Source: Betaproteobacteria bacterium
Lineage (GTDB): Bacteria; Pseudomonadota; Gammaproteobacteria; Burkholderiales; Casimicrobiaceae
Assembly: GCA_005888955.1 (NCBI GenBank)
Contig: VBCS01000148.1
Coordinates: 1-12,630, forward strand
DNA length: 12,630 nucleotides
Direction: 5' to 3'
Part shown: piece by piece, positions 6,954 to 12,630 of the stretch
Position numbering within the stretch: position 1 is the stretch's first letter
How the letters are laid out: every line of letters starts with the position of its first letter
Made by a program: the position numbers and the translations under genes
Notes under the pieces: model-generated
What the model saw: the letters and a program-made list of their open reading frames with translations, nothing else
Told to the model about the DNA's origin: nothing
Databases searched by the model: none

Positions 6954-7484
6954 ATGAAGCGCGAAATTCTGAAGATGGGCGATCCGCGGCTGCTGGAGCG
7001 CGCCAAGCTGGTCGAGCGCCATGCGACGCCGGAATTGAAGGCGCTCGTCGCGGACATGCGCGAAACGATGATCGCCGCCCGCGGCGCCGGGCTCGCCGCC
7101 CCGCAGATCGGGGTCGGCCTGAGGGTGGTGATCTTCGGCTTCGAGCATAACGAGCGCTACCCCGACGCCGAGCCCGTACCTTATACCGAGCTCATCAATC
7201 CTGTCTTGACGCCGCTAACCACGGAGATGGAGGAGGACTGGGAAGGTTGCCTGTCGGTCCCGGGTCTGCGCGGCCAGGTGCCACGCTTCACGCGCTTGCG
7301 TTACACCGGATTCGATCCGGAGGGCCGGCCGATCCTGCGCGAGGTATCGGGATTCCACGCCCGCGTCGTACAGCACGAATGCGATCATCTCGACGGCATT
7401 CTCTATCCGATGCGCATGCGCGACCTGCGCCTGTTCGGGTATACCGACGTTCTGTTTCCCGACGCCGACGTCATCGAGGAATGA
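6954..7484 (+). CDS. def: Peptide deformylase
   Basis: 176 residues. It removes the N-formyl group from nascent proteins. All three catalytic motifs are intact: GAGLAAPQIG (44-53), EGCLS (97-101) with the metal-ligand Cys99, and QHECDHLDG (140-148) with the HExxH metal site. The insert FEHNERYPDAEPVPYTELINP and the C-terminal MRDLRLFGYTDVLFP resemble the deformylase that many betaproteobacteria carry away from fmt, so this may be a second copy. Neither fmt nor the rest of the usual def-fmt cluster is next to it. ATG at 6954 is set by a near-perfect AAGGAGG at 6942-6948, five bases upstream. It follows the phosphorylase gene by 40 bases and converges on glnD. Confidence 0.96.
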   Translation: MKREILKMGDPRLLERAKLVERHATPELKALVADMRETMIAARGAGLAAPQIGVGLRVVIFGFEHNERYPDAEPVPYTELINPVLTPLTTEMEEDWEGCLSVPGLRGQVPRFTRLRYTGFDPEGRPILREVSGFHARVVQHECDHLDGILYPMRMRDLRLFGYTDVLFPDADVIEE

Positions 7485-7501
7485 GTCGCAGGAGCGGGTT
7501 C

Positions 7502-7567
7502 GTAGGGCCGCATTCATTCGGCCTTGGCGCGGCATGCAGACGTTGCGTGCGCATTTATCGCACCTAC
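7502..7567. repeat. REP-like double hairpin (inverted pair) between def and glnD
   Basis: Two small palindromes face each other. On the plus strand GTAG (7502-7505) is followed by GGCCG, loop CATTCATT, CGGCC (7506-7523). On the minus strand GTAG (7567-7564) is followed by GTGCG, loop ATAAATG, CGCAC (7563-7547). The outer GTAGG/CCTAC are inverted repeats. A 5' GTAG before a hairpin is the hallmark of REP sequences mobilised by REP-associated tyrosine transposases (RAYT). The position between convergent genes also suits a bidirectional terminator, though no T-run is present. The right-hand GTAG covers the glnD stop codon. Whether it is repeated elsewhere in the genome cannot be seen here. Confidence 0.6.
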
Positions 7568-10173
7568 ATTAGGCGCAGTTGCTCGTAGAGCGCGGTTTCC
7601 AACCTCAGCAGGGCCGACTCGTCGTGCAGCCGTGCGCCATCGATAAGGAACACGTCCTCAGCGCGTTCGCCGAGCGTGTTGATCTTCGCGCTGGCGACAT
7701 TGATATTGGCGCTCGCCAGCGTGTACGCGATCCGGGCGAGCAGGCCCGGCCGGTCGCCCGCGACGATCTCGAGAATGTAGTGCGTGCCCTTGTCGTCGGG
7801 GAATAGGCGCACCTCCGGCGTCAGCGGGAAGTGCTTCAGGTGCCGGCTGATACGGCCGATCGGCGGTGGCTCGACCGGCGCGCGCGCCGCGAGGACGCGC
7901 TTCAACTCGAACTCGACGTAACTGATGACGTCGCGATAGGCGGCGTTGGGATTACCCGGATCGTGCACGGTGAAGGTATCGAGGGCATAGCCGTGCCGCG
8001 TGGTGTGGACTTTGGCGTCGAGGATCGACAGCCGCGCATTACCGAAGAAGCTGCAGATGCGCGCGAACAGCTCCTTCTGATCCGGCAAATAGATCATCAC
8101 CTGCAGCCCGACGCCGGTGCGCGACAGCCGCGCTTTGACCAGCGGTTCCTTCCCTTCGACGCGGAAGTAGAGTTGGCGCGCATGCCACGCGATCTCGTCG
8201 GCACTGTGGCGCTGGAAGTACACGCTGTCGAGCTTGCGCCATAGCGCCTGCTCGGCGGTATCGGGGACGGCGTAAAGCCGCAGCTGCCGGACCGCCTCGC
8301 TACGGCGCGCTTCGAGGCTGTCGTCGAGCTTGCGCGTCGCAGCGTGGCCGGTAAGCTGCGACTGCGTGGCGTGGAACAGATCCTCGAGCAGCTTCGCTTT
8401 CCAGGCGTTCCACACTCTCGGGCTCGTGCCGCGGATGTCCGCGACCGTGAGGAGGTAAAGCGCGGCCAGGCGCCGCTCGGTCTTGATCTTGGCGGCGAAG
8501 GCGGCGATGACCGCGGGATCGCTGATGTCCTGCTTTTGCGCGGTCAGCGACATCAGCAGATGCTGCTCGACCAACCACGTCACCAGGCGCGTGTCCTCCG
8601 CGGCGAGGCCGTGCTGGCGGCAAAACCGCCGCGCGTCCTTCGATCCCAGCCGCGAATGGTCGCCACCGCGTGCCTTGGCGATGTCGTGGAAAAGTCCCGC
8701 GATGTACAAGAGCTCCGGCCGCGCGAAGTCGGCGATCAGCCGCGAGCACAACGGATACTCGTGCGCATGCTGCGGCTCGGTAAAGCGGCGCAGATTGCGG
8801 ATGACCATCAGGATGTGCTCGTCGACCGTGTAGACGTGGTAGAGATCGTGCTGCATCTGGCCGACAATGCGGCCGAACACGGGGAGGTACCGGCCGAGGA
8901 TGCCGTACTGGTTCATGCGCCTGAGCTCGTGCGTGACGCCGCGCGGCTGGCGCAATATGCTGAGGAAGCGGGCGCGATTGCCGGGGTCGCGGCGGAACGC
9001 CGCGTCGACGCGGGTCCGGTATCTCCAGAGCGCGCGCAGCGCGGGGGCAGACATGCCCTTGAGTTCGGGGTGCTGCTGCAGCGTGAGGAAGCTCTCCAGG
9101 ATTGCGCTGGGCCGTTTGGCGAACAATTCCTCGTCCTTGACGTCGAGCAACTCGTCGACGGCCTGGAAATCGGTGTCGATCGGCTGCACGGTGACCTCAG
9201 CCGGAAAGAGGCGCGCGTGCAGGTTCTGGAGCACGATGACGTTGAGCTGGCGGATCGATTTGGCCGCGCGGTAGTAGCGCTGCATCAGTTGCTCGGAGGC
9301 GCGCCGCGAGGGCGTGTCCGCGAGGCCGAACTCGCGCGCGAGTGCCGCCTGCACGTCGAAGACCAGCCGATCCTCGCGCCGGCCGGCGAGATAGTGCAGG
9401 CGGATGCGCAGGTCGTCGATGAGCCTCTCGTGCCGCGCGAGCTCCCGTGCCTCCGCCGCAGTCATCAGGCCGTAAGCCGCAATCTCGCGCCACGTCCGAC
9501 CGAAACCGGCTGCCCTCGCAATCCAGAGGATCGTCTGCAGGTCGCGCCGGCCGCCCGGGCTTTCCTTGAGATTCGGTTCGAGATTGTACGCAGTGTCCTG
9601 ATGACGGAGGTGGCGCTGCTGCTGCTCCAGTGCCTTGGCTTCGTAGAAGCCGTGCATGTCGAGCGTCGCGTCGAAGCGCCGGCCGAAGCGCGCATAAAGC
9701 GAACGCGATCCGGCCAGCAGGCGTCGTTCGAGCAGACTGGTGCGGATGACCGCGTCGCCCTCCATCTCGGCTTCGCACTCATCGATCGTGCGCACGCTGT
9801 GACCGATCTCAAGACCGGTGTCCCACATCAGCCCGATGAAACGTTCGATGCCCGAAGCCCCTCCGGACCGCGCATCGGTTAACGGTTGCGGCAGCAGCAC
9901 GACGACGTCGACGTCGGAATGAGGAAAAAGCTCGCCTCGGCCGTAGCCGCCGACAGCGACCAGCGCGCACCCGGGCGGGGGGTCGATCTCCGCCCAAAGC
10001 CCGCGCAATATCCTGTCGGTCAGCCGTGCCTGACCGGCGAGCAGCCGCCGGGGCCGGCGGTGGATTCGATACGCGCCTTCCAGCTCGCGACGGCCGGCGT
10101 CGAGCTCGTTCTTCCAGCGCGCGACCGGCGCATTCGCAGCGCGGCCGGAGGTGGGGGCGATGACGCTGCTCAA
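7564..10173 (-). CDS. glnD: Bifunctional PII uridylyltransferase/uridylyl-removing enzyme GlnD
   Basis: 869 residues, near the 890 of E. coli. It uridylylates PII proteins when glutamine is low and deuridylylates them when glutamine is high, so it is the primary nitrogen sensor. Domains in order: nucleotidyltransferase with GGYGRGELFPHSDVD (75-89, the metal-binding Asp pair); the GlnD-specific helical region with NLEPNLKESPGGRRDLQ (197-213); an HD domain with LFHDIAKARGGDHS (494-507); and two ACT domains at about 689-760 and 798-869 (ILEIVAGDRPGLLARIAY starts the second). All look intact. The start is a TTG supported by GAGG at 10185-10182, eight bases upstream, which overlaps the map stop. 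The gene ends ATG-TAG, the TAG lying inside the GTAG of a REP-like repeat. It follows map by 10 bases and is probably cotranscribed with it. Confidence 0.97.
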   Translation of the reverse strand: MSSVIAPTSGRAANAPVARWKNELDAGRRELEGAYRIHRRPRRLLAGQARLTDRILRGLWAEIDPPPGCALVAVGGYGRGELFPHSDVDVVVLLPQPLTDARSGGASGIERFIGLMWDTGLEIGHSVRTIDECEAEMEGDAVIRTSLLERRLLAGSRSLYARFGRRFDATLDMHGFYEAKALEQQQRHLRHQDTAYNLEPNLKESPGGRRDLQTILWIARAAGFGRTWREIAAYGLMTAAEARELARHERLIDDLRIRLHYLAGRREDRLVFDVQAALAREFGLADTPSRRASEQLMQRYYRAAKSIRQLNVIVLQNLHARLFPAEVTVQPIDTDFQAVDELLDVKDEELFAKRPSAILESFLTLQQHPELKGMSAPALRALWRYRTRVDAAFRRDPGNRARFLSILRQPRGVTHELRRMNQYGILGRYLPVFGRIVGQMQHDLYHVYTVDEHILMVIRNLRRFTEPQHAHEYPLCSRLIADFARPELLYIAGLFHDIAKARGGDHSRLGSKDARRFCRQHGLAAEDTRLVTWLVEQHLLMSLTAQKQDISDPAVIAAFAAKIKTERRLAALYLLTVADIRGTSPRVWNAWKAKLLEDLFHATQSQLTGHAATRKLDDSLEARRSEAVRQLRLYAVPDTAEQALWRKLDSVYFQRHSADEIAWHARQLYFRVEGKEPLVKARLSRTGVGLQVMIYLPDQKELFARICSFFGNARLSILDAKVHTTRHGYALDTFTVHDPGNPNAAYRDVISYVEFELKRVLAARAPVEPPPIGRISRHLKHFPLTPEVRLFPDDKGTHYILEIVAGDRPGLLARIAYTLASANINVASAKINTLGERAEDVFLIDGARLHDESALLRLETALYEQLRLM

Positions 10174-10181
10174 GCTGGACG

Positions 10182-10185
10182 CCTC
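10182..10185 (-). promoter_or_regulatory. Shine-Dalgarno that decides the TTG start of glnD
   Basis: GAGG on the minus strand, eight bases before TTG at 10173 and overlapping the TGA of map (TGAGG). No ATG occurs nearby in the glnD frame, and the protein length fits this start. The overlap suggests that ribosomes finishing map reinitiate on glnD. Confidence 0.55.
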
Positions 10186-10981
10186 AGCTCGTCGCTGGTG
10201 GGGCTGGTGTCCCGGGCGATAGCGTCAGCACTTCGTACCCGGTGTCGGTGACCAGCACGGTGTGCTCCCACTGTGCAGACAAGCTGTGGTCCGCGGTGAC
10301 GACGGTCCAGCCGTCGGCAAGACAACGGATGCCCGGCCGGCCGGCGTTGATCATCGGCTCGATAGTGAACACCATCCCCGGCTGCAGCTTGAGTCCCGTA
10401 CCCGGGCGTCCGTAATGCAGCACCTGCGGCTCCTCGTGAAACTGGCGGCCGATGCCGTGGCCGCAGAATTCGCGCACGATGGAGAAACCATGGCTCTCGG
10501 CGTGGTGCTGGATCGTCGCGCCGATGTCGCCGAGATGCGCTCCCGGCTTGACGGCGCGAATGCCGTGCCACATCGCCTCGTACGTGACTTCGCACAGCCG
10601 CCGGGCCTGGATCGGCGGCGCCCCCACGTAGAACATGCGGCTGGTGTCGCCGTGGAAACCGTCCTTGATGACTGTGACGTCGATGTTGACGATATCGCCG
10701 GCCTTGAGCTTCTTATCGCCCGGGATGCCGTGACAAACAACGTGGTTGACCGACGTGCAGATCGACGCCGGATAAGGTTGATACCCTGGGGGCGCGTAAT
10801 TGAGCGGTGCCGGGACCGTATGCTGCACGTTGACCATGTACTCGTGACACAGCCGGTCGATCTCACCGGTCGTCACCCCCGCGGTCACGTGCGGCGCGAT
10901 GTAGTCGAGAACTTCGGCCGCGAGGGCGCCCGCCACGCGCATCTTGGCGACGTCGTCGGCGGATTTCAGGGATACGGACAT
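10184..10981 (-). CDS. map: Methionine aminopeptidase, type I
   Basis: 265 residues, close to the 264 of E. coli. It removes the initiator Met from nascent proteins after deformylation. The five dinuclear-metal ligands are in place: D101 and D112 (NIDVTVIKDGFHGDTSR), H175 (GHGIGRQFHEEP), E208 (FTIEPMIN) and E239 (QWEHTVLVT). H84 in VNHVVCHGIP and H182 are the usual substrate-binding histidines. No zinc-finger or SH3-type N-terminal extension is present, so this is the short type Ia form. ATG at 10981 comes four bases after the dapD stop with only a weak purine stretch (GAGAAG), which itself lies in the dapD end, so coupled translation is likely. In many proteobacteria map neighbours rpsB; here the neighbour is dapD. 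Confidence 0.97.
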   Translation of the reverse strand: MSVSLKSADDVAKMRVAGALAAEVLDYIAPHVTAGVTTGEIDRLCHEYMVNVQHTVPAPLNYAPPGYQPYPASICTSVNHVVCHGIPGDKKLKAGDIVNIDVTVIKDGFHGDTSRMFYVGAPPIQARRLCEVTYEAMWHGIRAVKPGAHLGDIGATIQHHAESHGFSIVREFCGHGIGRQFHEEPQVLHYGRPGTGLKLQPGMVFTIEPMINAGRPGIRCLADGWTVVTADHSLSAQWEHTVLVTDTGYEVLTLSPGTPAPPATS

Positions 10982-10985
10982 GGTC

Positions 10986-11816
10986 TTAGCTTCTCAGCAG
11001 GTCGTTGATACTGGTCTTGGCGCGCGTCTTTGCGTCAACCCGCTTGACGATCACTGCGCAATACAGTTGGCAATTCCCTTCGTTCGACGGCAGGCTGCCG
11101 GCGACGACGACCGAACCGGCTGGCACGCGGCCGTAGCTGATCTGGCCGGTCGAGCGGTCGTAGATCTTGGTGCTCTGGCTGATGAAAACTCCCATGCCCA
11201 ACACGGAATTCTCCTCGACGATTACACCTTCGACGACCTCGGAGCGTGCGCCGATGAAACAGTTATTCTCGATGATGGTGGGGTTCGCCTGCAGCGGTTC
11301 AAGTACCCCACCGATGCCGACCCCGCCGGACAGGTGCACGTTCCTGCCGATCTGTGCGCAGGAGCCCACCGTGGCCCAGGTATCCACCATCGTGCCCTCG
11401 TCGACGTAGGCGCCGATGTTGACATAGGAGGGCATGAGCACGACATTCCTCGCGATGTAGGCGCCACGGCGCGCGACGGCGGGCGGGACGACGCGCACCC
11501 CGGCTGCGGCGAAGTCGGCGGCGTCGAACTGAGCGAACTTGGTCGGGACCTTGTCGTAAAAACGAAACGGCGCATTCGATGCCGCAAGGCCGATCGAAAC
11601 ATTGTCGGCGAGCCGGAACGACAGCAAGACCGCCTTCTTGAGCCACTGATGGGTGATCCATCCGCCTTCGACCTTTTCCGCGACGCGGAGGCGACCCGCA
11701 TCCAGCTCGGCGATCGCGGACGCGACGGCGTCACGAACTTCCGCGGGCGCGGTCTGCGGCGATAGCTCGCTTCTGCGTTCCCAGGCGGCGTCGATCGTGG
11801 ATTGCACATTGCTCAT
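10986..11816 (-). CDS. dapD: 2,3,4,5-tetrahydropyridine-2,6-dicarboxylate N-succinyltransferase
   Basis: 276 residues against the usual 274. It transfers succinyl from succinyl-CoA to tetrahydrodipicolinate, the step that commits the succinylase branch of lysine biosynthesis; the dapE product acts two steps later. The N-terminal helical domain is followed by FRFYDKVPTKF (84-94), and then a left-handed beta-helix of hexapeptide repeats from about 105 to 250. Within it NVVLMPSYVNIGAYVDEGTM, DTWATVGSCAQIG and HLSGGVGIGGVLEPLQA are characteristic of DapD, and the Asp and Glu residues implicated in catalysis fall in that region. I chose ATG at 11816 (MSNVQSTIDAAWE) because homology starts there. 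The frame continues 45 codons upstream, but that stretch crosses the promoter and repeat and looks non-coding. It heads the run dapD-map-glnD. Confidence 0.96.
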   Translation of the reverse strand: MSNVQSTIDAAWERRSELSPQTAPAEVRDAVASAIAELDAGRLRVAEKVEGGWITHQWLKKAVLLSFRLADNVSIGLAASNAPFRFYDKVPTKFAQFDAADFAAAGVRVVPPAVARRGAYIARNVVLMPSYVNIGAYVDEGTMVDTWATVGSCAQIGRNVHLSGGVGIGGVLEPLQANPTIIENNCFIGARSEVVEGVIVEENSVLGMGVFISQSTKIYDRSTGQISYGRVPAGSVVVAGSLPSNEGNCQLYCAVIVKRVDAKTRAKTSINDLLRS

Positions 11817-11851
11817 TGCGCGGATGCCCCGAAGTTGCGGGCAAAGTGCGC

Positions 11852-11857
11852 ATTTTA
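11852..11857 (-). promoter_or_regulatory. Candidate -10 box for the dapD-map-glnD run
   Basis: Reads TAAAAT on the minus strand (5/6 to consensus), 35 bases before the dapD ATG and just downstream of the repeat at 11907-11992. The -35 region (TCGCAG at 17-base spacing) is poor. No clear Shine-Dalgarno precedes the ATG. Confidence 0.35.
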
Positions 11858-11906
11858 CGCGGAGTCCGTTGCTGCTGCGACTCGGGGTCCGCGTAACGAG
11901 AAGTCG

Positions 11907-11992
11907 CCTGGGTTGAGCGGAGCGAAACCCGGGATCGATGCTCGTTGTCACGCTGCCCCGGGTATCGCGCTGACGCGCTCAACCCGGGCTAC
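11907..11992. repeat. REP-like double hairpin between the response regulator gene and dapD
   Basis: On the plus strand CCTGGGTT (11907-11914) pairs with AACCCGGG (11926-11933). The second hairpin pairs CCCGGGT (11957-11963) with ACCCGGG (11982-11988) and has an inner CGCG-CTGA-CGCG. On the minus strand this second hairpin is preceded directly by GTAG (11992-11989). The first has GTCG (11903-11906), a decayed form, at the matching place. The two halves are imperfect inverted copies sharing GGGTTGAGCG. GTAGCCCGGGTTGAGC-type palindromes are familiar from intergenic regions of many beta- and gammaproteobacteria. It can act as a terminator for the regulator gene, although no T-run follows. Confidence 0.65.
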
Positions 11993-12630
11993 ATCGCTTT
12001 GAACAAATGCGCGAAGCTGCGGCTGACGGTAAGTCTCTCGGGACGCTGTTTGAGAATGATCAAAGGCTGATCGCGGTAGTCGCGATCGACGCGCGCGATC
12101 GCGCGCAAGTTGACGATCGTGCCGCTATGGACTTGCCAGAAGAGCTCCGCGTCGAGCTCATCGAAGAGCTCCTTGATCGTCTTGCGGATCAACGCTTCTC
12201 CGTCCGCGGTGACCACCTTGGTGTACTTGTCTTCGGCGTGGAAGTAGAAAACGTCGTCGATCGGGATCAGGCGCATCGACGCCCCGAGCGAGGCCTTGAT
12301 CCACTTCAGTGGGCCGCCGGAGTCGCGCGCCTCGATCTGGGCGAGTACGGTGGCGAGATCGGCGGGCGGCCGCTCGAGGCGCTGCTTGAGCCGTTCGATG
12401 ACCTTGACGATCCGGTCGGCAGTCACTGGCTTGAGCACGTAGTCGACCGCGCCTTGCTCGAACGCGGTCACCGCATACTCGTCGTAGGCGGTGACGAAGA
12501 CGACGTGACAAGCGCCGGCCAGCGCTTCGGCGACCTCGAGCCCCGACTTGACCGGCATGCGAATGTCGAGAAATACGATATCGGGCTCGAGCTCGCGCTG
12601 CAGCGCCAGGGCCTGCTCGCCATTCTCGGC
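11989..12630 (-). CDS. LytTR-family response regulator, AlgR/LytR type (5' end outside window)
   Basis: 213 residues are visible and the frame is open at the right edge. About 30-45 N-terminal residues with the first acidic pair are missing. The receiver domain shows the phosphoacceptor Asp in FLDIRMP (visible residue 22), the Thr in VFVTAYDEYA (47), and the Lys in DYVLKPV (67). After a linker, residues 108-210 form a LytTR DNA-binding domain: IPIDDVFYFHAEDKYTKVV, then FWQVHSGTIVNLRAI, ending VSRSFAHLFKAM. Such regulators pair with a histidine kinase of the LytS or AlgZ kind, probably encoded just beyond the window. Its target is unknown. Alginate or twitching control, as for Pseudomonas AlgR, is only an analogy. 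The stop codon TAG is part of the GTAG of the adjacent repeat. Confidence 0.93.
   Translation of the reverse strand, partial: AENGEQALALQRELEPDIVFLDIRMPVKSGLEVAEALAGACHVVFVTAYDEYAVTAFEQGAVDYVLKPVTADRIVKVIERLKQRLERPPADLATVLAQIEARDSGGPLKWIKASLGASMRLIPIDDVFYFHAEDKYTKVVTADGEALIRKTIKELFDELDAELFWQVHSGTIVNLRAIARVDRDYRDQPLIILKQRPERLTVSRSFAHLFKAM

Noticed and set aside
8344..9882. 512-codon open frame on the plus strand
   Set aside because: It lies entirely antisense to glnD, whose protein is complete and highly conserved. The translation is rich in Arg, Ala and Gly with no recognisable domain; long antisense frames are expected at this GC content.
11817..11951. 45-codon N-terminal extension of dapD
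   Set aside because: DapD homology and normal length begin at 11816. The extension covers the candidate promoter and part of the repeat and resembles no known domain.
11731..11982. Open minus-strand frame crossing the repeat, in the same frame as the response regulator and continuing after its TAG
   Set aside because: It reads through palindromic DNA and the dapD promoter into dapD in the wrong frame, with no family resemblance. The openness is explained by base composition.

Overview
The window is high-GC, gene-dense chromosomal DNA. By overall resemblance of the encoded proteins (PrmB, PilU, the second-type peptide deformylase, GlnD, a LytTR regulator) it comes from a betaproteobacterium or close relative. 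That placement rests on remembered family sequences, not on a search. Coding covers almost everything, and long antisense open frames are common, as expected at this base composition. Nothing here looks like a phage, an integrated element, a CRISPR array or a defence system; it is core metabolism with two small palindromic repeats between genes.

Layout from left to right. (1) 1-1179, minus: the first 393 codons of a thiamine-diphosphate enzyme of the acetolactate synthase superfamily, running off the left edge. (2) 1180-1303: a divergent promoter region. (3) 1304-2830, plus: an MscS-type mechanosensitive channel fused to a C-terminal cyclic-nucleotide-binding domain. (4) 5977-2857, minus: an overlapping run pilU - dapE - prmB (twitching ATPase, succinyl-diaminopimelate desuccinylase, ribosomal protein L3 glutamine methyltransferase). 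(5) 5978-6166: a second divergent promoter region. (6) 6167-7484, plus: a purine nucleoside phosphorylase of the methylthioinosine type followed by peptide deformylase. (7) 7502-7567: a REP-like double hairpin. (8) 11816-7564, minus: a compact run dapD - map - glnD. (9) 11907-11992: a second REP-like double hairpin. (10) 12630-11989, minus: a LytTR (AlgR/LytR-type) response regulator cut by the right edge.

Functionally, dapD and dapE are two steps of the succinylase route to diaminopimelate and lysine, here in two separate minus-strand runs. def and map act successively on nascent protein N-termini (deformylation, then Met removal) but lie on opposite strands. GlnD is the nitrogen sensor that modifies PII.

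The two most noteworthy points are these. prmB appears to lack about 22 conserved residues (66 bp, in frame) next to its substrate-binding segment, with the break where two similar short motifs would lie. Separately, two unrelated palindromic repeats each place their terminal GTAG tetranucleotide exactly over the TAG stop codon of the adjacent minus-strand gene, both in the context ATG-TAG.
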